Positions 29,633 to 39,374 of a stretch of 64,000 bases of DNA are shown piece by piece. Origin of the DNA: Acidovorax sp. NO-1 (GTDB lineage Bacteria; Pseudomonadota; Gammaproteobacteria; Burkholderiales; Burkholderiaceae_C); contig NZ_AGTS01000072.1 in the NCBI RefSeq assembly GCF_000238595.1, positions 1 to 64,000 of the forward strand, read 5' to 3'. The stretch's first letter is position 1. Each line of letters starts with the position of its first letter. Position numbers and translations under genes: made by a program. Under the pieces are notes generated by a model. It made no database searches and was not told where the DNA came from. It saw only the letters and a program-made list of their open reading frames with translations.

Positions 29633-30412
29633 ATGAAAGTCTGCGACATCGATCGCAACCTGATGTACTCGGTGCTGCAGCATGGTTTCCGCGCCCTGCA
29701 GGTACAGCCCCATGTGGTGGAGTTGGGGGTGTGCAAGGGCGACAACGCCCAGCAGTTGCTGCAGCGCCTGAACCCCGCGCAGTTGGTGCTGGTGGACAGC
29801 TGGAGCACGGCGTCGAACCGCGACTATTGTCCCTTCGACCCCCTGCCCTCCTGGATCGACCCGCCTGAGGCCTACGACTTTTATTTTGGTGGCCCCACCT
29901 GGGAGCAAGCTACCTGGGACCGGCTGCACGATGGGTGCCAGCAGCGTTTTGCCGCAGAACCCCGCGTGTCCATCGTGCGCTCGCCCACGGCAGATGCCCT
30001 GCCCGCCGTACGCCAGCTCAACCAGGGTGCGCCCTACGACCTGATTTACGTCGATGCCAGCCACCAATATGAATATGTGCTGCGCGACCTGATGCTTTAC
30101 CAGGAGCTGGTGGGCGCCAACGGCGCTTTCATGCTCAATGACTGCTGCTTCAGCGACGCTGGCCTGCGCCAGAACCTCGGCGTGCTGGAGGCGGTGGGAA
30201 ACTTTCTCAAGCGCAGCGATTTCACACCCGTGGCCATCACCAGCACCGATTGGTCCGACGTCATCCTCGCGCGCAAAGGCAGCCTGCTGGAGCAGGCACT
30301 GCACTGGAGCCTGGTGAATTCCGACGTCGCGTTTGTCGATATTCCCGCCCAGCTGCTGCCCGCCGCCCGTCTGGTGCACGGCGACCAGCGCGCCCACCTG
30401 AGCTTTGTCTGA
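29633..30412 (+). CDS. Class I SAM methyltransferase-like protein
   Basis: 259-aa protein. The start is ATG 29633 (MKVCDIDRNL) behind AGAAGGA; an upstream TTG would overlap the previous gene. A Rossmann-type motif VVELGVCKGDNAQQLL (about 28-43) and LVLVDSW suggest the Methyltransferase_24/TylF group. PYDLIYVDASHQYEYVLRDL has the Asp-Ala-Ser-His feature common in such enzymes. It resembles the next gene in general fold but not closely in sequence, so the two probably act on different positions. Confidence 0.72.
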   Translation: MKVCDIDRNLMYSVLQHGFRALQVQPHVVELGVCKGDNAQQLLQRLNPAQLVLVDSWSTASNRDYCPFDPLPSWIDPPEAYDFYFGGPTWEQATWDRLHDGCQQRFAAEPRVSIVRSPTADALPAVRQLNQGAPYDLIYVDASHQYEYVLRDLMLYQELVGANGAFMLNDCCFSDAGLRQNLGVLEAVGNFLKRSDFTPVAITSTDWSDVILARKGSLLEQALHWSLVNSDVAFVDIPAQLLPAARLVHGDQRAHLSFV

Positions 30413-30425
30413 GCCTTCGCCCGCT

Positions 30426-31217
30426 ATGCCCTCTCCCACCTCCACTGCCAGCCACGCGACCCACGAGTCGTCGGCGCTCACATACTCCAACAGCGACAGC
30501 CTGGCGGCGCGCGAGCAACTCTTCGGCATGCTGCAAGACTACCGCGCCACGCCCGAGGAAAAAGAGCGCTCGCTCGGCCTGTTCCTGCGCGGATCGCTGC
30601 TGGCGCGCATCCTCGCCATCGATGGGATCTACCGGCAGATCGTGGACATTCCGGGCTGCATTCTGGACATAGGCACCTGGCGCGGGCAGACCGCCGTGCT
30701 GTGCGAGAACCTGCGCGCCATCCACGAGCCCCTGCACTTCACGCGGCGCATCGTGTGCTTCGACACCTTTGAGGGCTATGCCGGCTTCTCCGACTCCGAC
30801 CGAGCCAGCACCACCCATACGGAGGGCACCTACGCCGTGGGCGGGGACTATGCCCAATACCTGACCGAGTTGCTGACGGTGCACGAGCGCTGCAATGCCA
30901 TGGGGCAGAACCATGGCAAGCACCGCGTGATCGCTGGCGACTGCCGGCAGACCCTGCCGGACTTCTTTGCCCAGCATCCCAACGAGTTCGTGGCCCTGGC
31001 GTTCTTCGACGTGAACGCGTACGACCCCACCCGCCAGGGCCTCGCACAGGTTTGGGACCGCCTGGTGCCCGGCGGCATCGTCGCCTTCTGGCAGCTGACG
31101 CGCGATGCCATCGTGGCCGAAGGGCGCGCGTATGCCGAGCAGTTCCTGCACGGGCGAGCCCACACGCTGCATCGCGCCGCCACCTACCCTGGCCTGTGCT
31201 ACGCACGCAAGGCCTGA
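30426..31217 (+). CDS. TylF/MycF-like sugar O-methyltransferase
   Basis: Resembles macrocin-type O-methyltransferases: ILDIGTWRGQTAVLCENL (SAM loop), VCFDTFEGYAGF, and the later LAFFDVNAYDPTRQGL, which corresponds to the metal-binding region. From ATG 30426 the protein is 263 aa; a TTG at 30405 overlapping the previous gene by 8 bases is the alternative. TylF-type enzymes methylate deoxysugar hydroxyls, which fits the neighbouring WecE-like aminotransferase. Confidence 0.75.
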   Translation: MPSPTSTASHATHESSALTYSNSDSLAAREQLFGMLQDYRATPEEKERSLGLFLRGSLLARILAIDGIYRQIVDIPGCILDIGTWRGQTAVLCENLRAIHEPLHFTRRIVCFDTFEGYAGFSDSDRASTTHTEGTYAVGGDYAQYLTELLTVHERCNAMGQNHGKHRVIAGDCRQTLPDFFAQHPNEFVALAFFDVNAYDPTRQGLAQVWDRLVPGGIVAFWQLTRDAIVAEGRAYAEQFLHGRAHTLHRAATYPGLCYARKA

Positions 31218-31227
31218 GCCACGCCCC

Positions 31228-32694
31228 ATGCACACCGTCGTCCTCGGCAATGGCATCGTCGCGCTGAGCACCGCCTTCCGGCTGGTGCAGCGCTGGACCG
31301 CACAATCCACCGACACGCTGACCATCGTGGGCCGCTTCGCAAGGCCTGGCTCCGCCACGCTGGCCGCCGCGGCCATGTTCAATTCCTTTGCCGAAATCGA
31401 GGCCGGATCGCTGGACCACCCCCTGGACCTGTACCGCTTCGAACTCAGCCACCTCGCTACACAGATGTGGCCGGATTTCGAGCGCGCTCTGATCGCGGCT
31501 GCTGGCGAGGCCCTGCCGGCCGGCTGCCAGGGTTGCCAGGGCTTCAACTGCGGTGGATGCATCACCAGCGGCACCTATGTGGTCAACAACAACGCCGCCG
31601 ACGACCTGGACGACGAGAACTTCGACGCCATCGTGCAGGCGCTGCGCGACTTCAACGAACCGCACTCGCTGGTGTCGCCGCGCGACATCCCCAACTACGC
31701 ACCCGAACAGCGCCAGCGTGCCACCCGGGCGGTGTACATCCCTGGCGAAGGCTGGGCCAATCCCCGCCTCATGCTGGAGAAAATCGACGCCATTCTGCGG
31801 CGCGATGCACGGGTGCGCTTCCTGGATACCAGCGTCGACCGGCTGGAGGCCAGCGCCCCGGGTGCGGCCATCGCGGCCGCCGTGCTGGCCGACGGTACGC
31901 GCGTGGAAGGCGACCGGTTCCTGCTGGCCACCGGCGCCAGCGCCACGGATGTGCTTGCGCGCAGCCAGCTGGGCCTGCCCGTGCAGCGCATCTTCTATGG
32001 TGTGGGGGTGTCGCTGGAACTGGACAGCCCCGAGCACCCGCACACGCACTGCATCCGAACGCCCAACCGGGGCCTGGCCTGCGGCGTGTACAGCGTGCCC
32101 TACTACACCGGCCCCGAGGTTCCCCGCGGGTCGCGCATCCTCGTCGGCGCCAGCAACTTCACCTCGCCCACGCCCGTGCACCACGGTCGTGTCGGCAGCG
32201 TGGAAGCCCTGCTCAAGGCGAGCATGGAGCAGATCAACCGCAATTTCTATCGCGCCGGCCTGGTCCGCGTGAACGTGGGCTGGCGCCCTACCAGCCAGGA
32301 CACCTACCCGCTGCTGGGGCGCACATCACTGCCCAACCTGCTGGTCGCCACCGGCACCAAACGCGACGGCTTTCATCTGGCGCCCGTTATTTCGCAGTAC
32401 ATGGCGGCACTGCTGCATGGCGAGGCCGTGGACGAGCGCTTCGCAAGCTTCGCGCCGGAACGCGCTCCCCTGCGCCTGCTCACGCGCGAGCAGGCGGTGG
32501 ACAAAGCCGTGCGGCACCAGTTGAGCGCCGCGTACCAGCATGGCTTTTCGCCCGCGAAGAGCCGCATGCCCGAACAGGTGGCCCAGATGCTGCGCGACCA
32601 GGTAGAGAGGTTGCACGACGAGGTCGGTGCCATAGACTGGGGCATTCCCCCTGAAATGCTGGACATGTACCGCTACGGCCATGCCCGCGCCTGA
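31228..32694 (+). CDS. FAD-dependent oxidoreductase (DAO type)
   Basis: 488-aa flavoprotein. The N-terminal dinucleotide-binding motif is VVLGNGIVALSTAFRL (about 4-19), and the C-terminal GRTSLPNLLVATGTKRDGFHLAP fits the second FAD contact. It resembles the glycine/D-amino-acid oxidase family. Unusually it carries CQGCQGFNCGGC (about 95-110), a CxxC-x4-CxxC motif that could hold zinc or an iron-sulfur cluster. The substrate is unknown; a role in oxidising an amino sugar or its acyl group is inference from context. The end overlaps the aminotransferase start by 14 bases. Confidence 0.78.
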   Translation: MHTVVLGNGIVALSTAFRLVQRWTAQSTDTLTIVGRFARPGSATLAAAAMFNSFAEIEAGSLDHPLDLYRFELSHLATQMWPDFERALIAAAGEALPAGCQGCQGFNCGGCITSGTYVVNNNAADDLDDENFDAIVQALRDFNEPHSLVSPRDIPNYAPEQRQRATRAVYIPGEGWANPRLMLEKIDAILRRDARVRFLDTSVDRLEASAPGAAIAAAVLADGTRVEGDRFLLATGASATDVLARSQLGLPVQRIFYGVGVSLELDSPEHPHTHCIRTPNRGLACGVYSVPYYTGPEVPRGSRILVGASNFTSPTPVHHGRVGSVEALLKASMEQINRNFYRAGLVRVNVGWRPTSQDTYPLLGRTSLPNLLVATGTKRDGFHLAPVISQYMAALLHGEAVDERFASFAPERAPLRLLTREQAVDKAVRHQLSAAYQHGFSPAKSRMPEQVAQMLRDQVERLHDEVGAIDWGIPPEMLDMYRYGHARA

Positions 32695-33862
32695 ACCGAC
32701 ATACCTCATGCAGCCACACGACCACGCGCCCATCCCCTTTGGCAAGCCCTTCATCGTCGGCAAGGAGCTGTTCTATATTGCCCAGGCCGTCATGAACGGC
32801 TCCATCGCGGGCGACGGCGCTTTCACCCGGCGCTGCCAGGAATGGCTGGAGGAGCACCTCGGCTGCTACAAGGCCTTGCTGACCACTTCGTGCACCACGG
32901 CCCTGGAGATGGCGGCCATCCTGGCCGACATCGGCGCGGGCGACGAAGTGGTGATGCCTTCGTTCACGTTTGTGTCCACCGCCAACGCCTTTGTGCTGCG
33001 CGGCGGGGTGCCGGTCTTCGTGGACGTCCGGCGCGACACGCTGAACATCGACGAGACACTGATCGAGCAGGCCATCACACCGAGCACCAGGGCCATCGTG
33101 GCGGTGCACTACGCGGGCGTTCCGTGCGCCATGGCGGTGATCAAGACCATTTGCCAGCGGCACGGCCTGCTGCTCATCGAGGATGCCGCCCAGGCGATCC
33201 TCGCCCACGACGAAGGCACGGCGCTGGGCACCATTGGTGACCTGGGCTGCCTGAGTTTCCACGAAACCAAGAACGTGATCAGCGGCGAGGGCGGCGCGCT
33301 GCTCGTCAACAACCCTGCGTTGGCCGAGCGCGCCGAAGTCATCTGGCAAAAGGGCACGAACCGCAAAGCGTTCTACCGCGGCGAGGTGGACAAGTACTCC
33401 TGGGTGGACGTGGGCTCGTCTTTCCTGCCCAACGAGCTGACGGCGGCCTTCCTGTATGCCCAGCTGGAACACGCCAAGCGCATCAACGCCCACCGGCGCG
33501 CGTTGTACGAAAAATATGTGCAGCTGCTGCGCCCGCTCGAAGAAGAGCACCTCGCCATGCTGCCCGCGGCCACATCCCAGCGGGCCAACGGACACATCTT
33601 CTACATGCTGTGCCGCTCTGCCGAAGAGCGCGCCGCCCTCATGGCGCATCTGCGCGCGCACCAGATCCATGCGGTCTTCCACTATGTGCCATTGCACGAC
33701 GCGCCCGCAGGCCGCCGCTTCGGTCGCGCGCACGCCGAACTGCCCGTCACGGTGGACATCTCCGCACGGCTGCTGCGCCTGCCCATGTATTCGAGCATGG
33801 GCAATGAGGATGTGCGGGTGGTGGCAACGGCCGTGAAGCAGTTCTATGGCCTCCACAAGTAA
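32681..33862 (+). CDS. wecE: WecE/RffA-like sugar-nucleotide aminotransferase
   Basis: PLP-dependent DegT/DnrJ/EryC1/StrS aminotransferase. It closely resembles E. coli WecE, which makes dTDP-4-amino-4,6-dideoxygalactose (dTDP-Fuc4N). Shared features include GDGAFTRRCQEWLE, VVMPSFTFVSTANAFVLRGG, NIDETLIEQAIT, the PLP-Lys in SFHETKN, GEGGALLVNN and the tail MAVFHY-like AVFHYVPLHDAPAG. Length 393 aa with a short N-terminal extension; ATG 32708 is the alternative start. In this island it probably supplies the 4-amino-4,6-dideoxy sugar that the methyltransferases and WbqC protein modify. The product identity is inferred from similarity only. Confidence 0.85.
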   Translation: MPAPEPTYLMQPHDHAPIPFGKPFIVGKELFYIAQAVMNGSIAGDGAFTRRCQEWLEEHLGCYKALLTTSCTTALEMAAILADIGAGDEVVMPSFTFVSTANAFVLRGGVPVFVDVRRDTLNIDETLIEQAITPSTRAIVAVHYAGVPCAMAVIKTICQRHGLLLIEDAAQAILAHDEGTALGTIGDLGCLSFHETKNVISGEGGALLVNNPALAERAEVIWQKGTNRKAFYRGEVDKYSWVDVGSSFLPNELTAAFLYAQLEHAKRINAHRRALYEKYVQLLRPLEEEHLAMLPAATSQRANGHIFYMLCRSAEERAALMAHLRAHQIHAVFHYVPLHDAPAGRRFGRAHAELPVTVDISARLLRLPMYSSMGNEDVRVVATAVKQFYGLHK

Positions 33863-36800
33863 CGCGACCGACCTCCTCCCCGGCTCCGCCCCGGCCGACG
33901 GGGCCCAAGCCCACCCTCTGGCAACACGGGTTGCCGCGAACCACGACGCCTTTGCCGCGGCCCTGGACCAGGTGCGCCAGCGCATCGCCGAGGGCGACCT
34001 TGAGGCCGCTTTGCAAGCTGCCAGCGACTGCGCCCACGGCGCCTGGATGCGGCACAGCGGCCTGTTCGCTTCGCCCGCCCTGGAGTCGCTGCTGGCGCAG
34101 GTCGGGCAGGCGTTACCGGCGAGCGAACACGCACCGCCGCCAGGGGCAACCGCCACGCCACGCCGCGTGTTGACCGTGCTCACCAGCGTGCACGCCGTGG
34201 GCGGCCACAGCCGCATTGCCTGGCGCTGGATTGGCATCGACACGGGTTCGCAGCATACGCTGGTGCTCACGCAGCAGGAAGGCCGCCCGCTGCCCGAACC
34301 GCTGCAGGCGCTGGCGCAGGCCGGACGGGTGCGCATCGTGCAACTCGACGCTCCCTCCTGGCTGGGGCGGGCCGTGGCGCTGCGGGATCTGGTGACCCAG
34401 GCAGACCAGGTGGTGTTGCTCACCCACCCGCACGACGTGCTGCCCTGCACCGCTGTGCCCGCCGTGCGCAACGCACCACCGGTGCTGGCCATGGACCATG
34501 CCTCGCACGTGTTCTGGCTGGGTGTGGGCATTTCCACACTAGCCATCAACACGGCCACCATGGTGCTGGAGCACCGCCGGGGCATTGCGCGCGCGCACAT
34601 CGGCTGGGCCTTGCTGCCCATGGACTTCTCGCGGCTCGAACACCCCTCAGGGCTCGACGTTCGCGCGGCCTTCGGCATTCCGGCCGAGGCGCCGCTGCTG
34701 CTGTCGGCGGGCTCCCCGTTCAAATACTGGCCCATTGAGGGCACCGATCTGGCGGCACTGCTCACGCCCGTGCTGGAACAACACCCCGACGCCCATCTGC
34801 TGGTAGTGGGGGTGGCCGAAGCACCCTTCTGGCAGTCCTTCCTGCAACACTTTGCCGGGCGCGTGCACCTGTCGGGCTACTTGCCGGAGTCCGACCTGGC
34901 CGCCTGCTACCACGCCTGCGACGTATATGTAGACTCGGTCCCGCTGTCTTCGCCCACCACCGTGCTGGAGGCCGCAGCGCTGGGCAAGCCCATCGTCCGC
35001 TATGCACCCGCCGATTGGCGCGGCACGGGCTTCTCGCTGGAGTTCGACTGCATTCCGGCGGATTTCTACCTCTGGTCCACACCCGAGGCCTACGCGGCAG
35101 ACATCCACCGCCTGCTAAGCGACGCCGAACTGCGCAGCTGGCGCGGCAGTTTCGGCCGCGCCGCCGTGCGGCTGTATTACTCCGACGACACCTTCCGCCA
35201 CAGCATCGAAGCACTGTACGCCAAGGCGGCCACTTTGCCGCGCATCGCCCCCGACGCGCAGGCTACTGCGGCACGCTGCGAGCGCATCGACACCCTGCTG
35301 GTGCAGCTGGCCGACAACATGGCGGCACAGCAGGCGCTCGAGGCCGCCCGCCCGCGGCCCAGCCAGCGCCCCCGCGTGCTGGCCTTCCACTTGCCGCAGT
35401 TCCACGCCATTCCCGAGAACGACGCCTGGTGGGGCGCCGGCTTCACCGAATGGGACAACGTGCGCGCCGGGCAACCATTGTTTGACGGCCATGCCCAGCC
35501 CTTTGTGCCCACGGAACTCGGCTACTACGACCTGTCCTCGGTCGATGTGCTGGCGGCCCAGGCGCGCCTGGCACGCGAGCACGGCCTGCATGGGTTCTGT
35601 TTCCACTACTACTGGTTCGACGGCCGCCGCCTGCTGGAAAAGCCAGTGGACCAGCTGCTGGCCCACCCCGAGATCGACCTCCCCTTCTGCCTGTGCTGGG
35701 CCAACGAGAACTGGACGCGCCGCTGGGACGGCGGGGAGCACGACGTTCTCATGCAGCAGTCCTACGCCCCTGGCCTGCACGGGCGCTTCGCCAGCGATTT
35801 GGCGCGCTACTTCGCCGATCCCCGCTATGTCCGCATCGGCGGCCGGCCGGTGCTGCTGGTCTACCGCACGGACGTGATTCCCGATCTGGCCGAAACCACC
35901 GCCGCCTGGCGCGACGCCTGGCGCGAGCTGGGCGTGGGCGAGGTGTACCTGGTGGCGGTGGAGAGCTTTGTGCCCATCGACCCCACGGAGCACGGTTTTG
36001 ACGCAGCCGCAGAGTTTCCACCGCACCAGGTCCATGCCGCCACCCTGCCGCCCAACAGCCCGCCCAATCTGCTGGCCGACCCGGATGCCCGCGTGGGCGA
36101 CTACGGCAAACTGGCCCACACCTGGCTGACGCGGCCGCGCCCGAACTACAAGCGCTTCCATGGCCTGCTGCCGGGCTGGGACAACAGCGCCCGCCGCCGG
36201 CGCGGCGGTGCCACCCTGTTTGTGGGGGCAAATCCAGACGCTTATGAAGACTGGCTGGGCCAGGCCGTAGGCCGCACGCTGGACGAGTTTGAGGGCGATG
36301 AGCGCCTGGTCTTCGTGAACGCCTGGAACGAGTGGGGCGAGGGCTGCACCCTGGAGCCCGACGCCCGCTGGGGCCGCGCCTACCTGGAGGCGACCCGCCG
36401 CGTGCTGCAGCGGCCGGAAAACGAGCTGCGCGCGCTGGCACGGGAGAGCGCACCGCCTTCGGAATACGTGCGCTGGCTGGAAGGCGCCTCTGCGGCATCG
36501 GATGATGCGCTGCTGCCCGCCCTAAGGGCTGCAAGCGCCGGCGTGGTGCTGGCCGTGGCGGTGAGCGATAGTGCCGATGGCCCGGCCGGCATGGCCACTA
36601 CCCGCGCGTCGCTGGCCGCACAACTGCGGCCGGCCAACCGGATTGCGACCCCAACCGCGGGCGAACCGCTGCCTGCACTCCTAGATGGGCTGGAGGGAAG
36701 CGACTGGGCGCTGTGCCTGTGCGCTGGCGACACGCTGGCGCACGATGCATTGGCCCAGCTCGCCCGCGCGCTGGCGGCAGCGCCAGACACCGCGCTCATT

Positions 36801-39109
36801 GCCTACCTGGACCACGATGAGCGCGACGCAGGTGGCCACCTGGGCGCACCCTGCCTGAAGCCCGCCTTCAACCAGGACCTGCTGCTCTCCTGCGCCTACA
36901 TGGGCCGGGCGCTAGCGGTGCGCACGGGCTGGCTGGCAGAACATCTGGCGCAGGCGCCAGGCGCAACCCGCTTCGGTCTGGCCTTTGCCTATGGACTGGC
37001 GCTGGCTGCGTTGCGGGAACGGGGCGCCGCCGCCTTCCTCCCCGTGCCTGTGCCGGCCCTGCACCTCACGACCGCCGAGCCCGCAGTCTTCGCCACCGAC
37101 AGCGCCACGTGGCAGGCCATGGCCCAGCAACTGGCCGAACATGCCGCGCAGGCAGAGCCCGGCAGCCAGGTGCTCGAAGGCCCGCTGCCCGGCAGTTTCC
37201 ACCTGCTGCCGCCGCTGCCCCGCACGCCGCTGGTGAGCATCATCATCCCCACGCGGGACCAGCTGCCCTTTCTCAGCCGCTGCATCGAGTCGCTGCTCGC
37301 CAAGACAGCCTACCCCGCGTTCGAGTTGCTGGTGGTGGACAACGACAGCCAGACGGCCGAAGCGCGCGAGTTCCTGGCCGGCCTCGAAGGCGTGATGCCC
37401 GACCGCATCCGCGTGCTGCGCGCCCCGGGCCCGTTCAACTTCTCGCGCATGAACAACCTGGCGGCGCGGGAAGCGCGGGGCGAATACCTGCTGCTGCTCA
37501 ACAACGATACGGCCGCGCTCCAGGCCGACTGGCTCACGCACCTGGTACGCCAGGGACTGCGGCCAGGCGTGGGCGCCGTGGGCGCGCGGCTGCTGTTCCC
37601 GGATGGGCGCGTGCAGCACGCTGGGGTGGTGCTGGGCCTGTGCGGCCCGGCGGACCACCCCCTTTTGGGGCTGCCCGGGGACCAGCCGGGCTACCAGGGG
37701 CGCGCCCAGCTCACGCAGGACTTCTCGGCCGTCACTGCAGCCTGCCTGCTGGTGTCCCGGGCCGTGTACGACGAAGTGGGCGGGCTGGACGAGGCGCAGT
37801 TCGGCGTGAGCTACAACGACGTGGACTTCTGCCTGCGCATTGGCGCCACGGGCCGGCGCATTGTCTGGACGCCCCTGGCCACCCTGCTGCACGAGGGCAG
37901 CGCCAGCCAGCGCGCCGCCGTGGAGGGCAAGACCCAGCAGCAAAAGCAGGAGCGCTTTTCTGCCGAGCAGGCGGCCTTCTATGCCCGCTGGCCCGCATGG
38001 GTGGCACACGACCCGCACTACAGCCCCCACCTTTCGCTGTCGGAGCGCAATTACGAGATCGAAACCCGCACCGTGCTGCGGCCCGACCCGCTGCAGGGCC
38101 TGACGCCGCACCATATCGCCGTCTTCGCGGCCGATGCCACCGGGTGCGGCCAGTACCGCATCCTGCAGCCCTTGGCGGCCATGCGCGATGCCGGCCTGTG
38201 CACCGGTGCGCCCTCACCCGAGTTGCTGCCCACCCACCTGCTGCTGCGCACTGGGGCGGATACGCTGGTCTTCCAGCGCCCCTACACCGAAGCCGGGCTG
38301 GCCGCCCTTGCAGCCGCCCGTGCCGTACCCGGGGTGCGCACCATCTACGAGGTGGACGACCACATGGCCCAGGTGCCCGTGAAGAGCATCCATCACCAGG
38401 ACATGCCCAAGGACCTGCGCGGGCGCATTCTCAAGGGCATCGGCCTGTGCGACCGGCTTGTGGTGTCCACCGAACCGCTGGCACAGGCGCTCGGCCCCCA
38501 CGCCGCAGAGGTGCGCGTGGCCCCCAACCGGCTGCCCCCGCGCATGTGGGGCAGCGCGCCGCCCGTGCGCCCGCCCGTGGACGGCGCCCTGCCCCGCAAG
38601 CCGCGCATTGGCTGGGCCGGGGGGCGGGGCACCTGGGGGACCTGGAGATGGTTGCCGACGTGGTGCGCGAACTGGCCGACGAAGTGGAGTGGGTGTTCTT
38701 TGGCATGTGCCCCCCCACGCTGCGCCGCTACGTGAGCACCTACTACGCGGGCGTGCCCACGCTGGAGTACCCACGCCAGCTCATGGCGGTGACCCAAGGA
38801 TGGGACCTGGCGATTGCCCCCCTGGAGGCCAACGCCTTCAACGAGTGCAAATCCAACCTTCGGCTGCTCGAATACGGCTGGTGCGGCGTGCCCGTAGTCT
38901 GCTCCGACGTGCTGCCCTACCAGGACGGCGGCCTGCCCGTGCGGCGTGTGCGGAACCGGTTCAAGGACTGGGTGGCGGCACTGCGCGAGCGGCTGGCCGA
39001 TTTGCCCGCGGCTCGCCAAGAGGGTGCGGCGCTGCAGCAGCAGGTGGCCGCACACTGGTTGCTGCGCGGTGCTCCGCTCCAGGATTGGTACCGCGCCTGG
39101 ACAGACTGA
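33846..39109 (+). pseudogene. Giant multidomain glycosyltransferase, frameshifted
   Basis: The intact protein would have 1754 aa and four catalytic-type units. A GT4-like domain (about 106-450) has LTVLTSVHAVGGHSRI and AAALGKPIVRY. A WbsX/GH99-like domain (about 508-860) has AFHLPQFHAIPENDAWWG and FCLCWANENWTRRWDGG. A GT2 domain (about 1127-1380) has LVSIIIPTRDQL and LLLNNDTA. A second GT4-like domain (about 1420-1754) has GCGQYRILQPL and LEYGWCGVPVVCSDVLPYQDG. The frame breaks at six G's (38619-38624); a seventh gives RIGWAGGAGHLGDLEMV and joins the two frames. As written, translation ends at 38735 and the last domain loses most of its sequence. It overlaps the aminotransferase stop by 17 bases. 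Confidence 0.86.
38619..38624. other. G6 homopolymer at the glycosyltransferase frameshift
   Basis: Six G's where the frame of the giant glycosyltransferase is lost. One added G restores the continuous reading frame to the stop at 39109. Confidence 0.88.
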
Positions 39110-39374
39110 AAAGCTCTTTGTGTATGGAATTGCCCGTTTGCCCAAGTATTTCTTGACTGGCAGCTATTACTAGAGGAGCAGCCTCAAAGATGAAGGCACT
39201 GAATGATTAGACTGACCACGCCGCCAACGCTCCCTCAGACGGGCCGGAAAAGCTGGTTGTTGGCTGCTAAATGGCGCCATCGACGCCAGAGGGGCTGAAG
39301 TACATTTAAGCCATCCTTGCCCGTCGACTGCGGACCGTACCGAGAACCCAGTCTGAACCCACTCCTTTTCAACC

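Noticed and set aside
30739..32184. 481-residue open frame on the minus strand
   Set aside because: Antisense to the methyltransferase and oxidoreductase; no domain and no ribosome site.
32480..34765. 761-residue open frame on the minus strand
   Set aside because: It lies opposite the FAD oxidoreductase, aminotransferase and glycosyltransferase genes, has no recognisable domain, and its composition is that of an antisense shadow in GC-rich DNA.
37109..39109. A separate 666-residue glycosyltransferase gene
   Set aside because: Only its last 150 or so residues are protein-like; the rest is an out-of-frame reading of the giant gene. It is the displaced C-terminus.
39181..39374. Sigma-28 promoter for motA
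   Set aside because: A GCCGGAAA match at 39243-39250 exists but the -35 position has only 3 of 8 matches.
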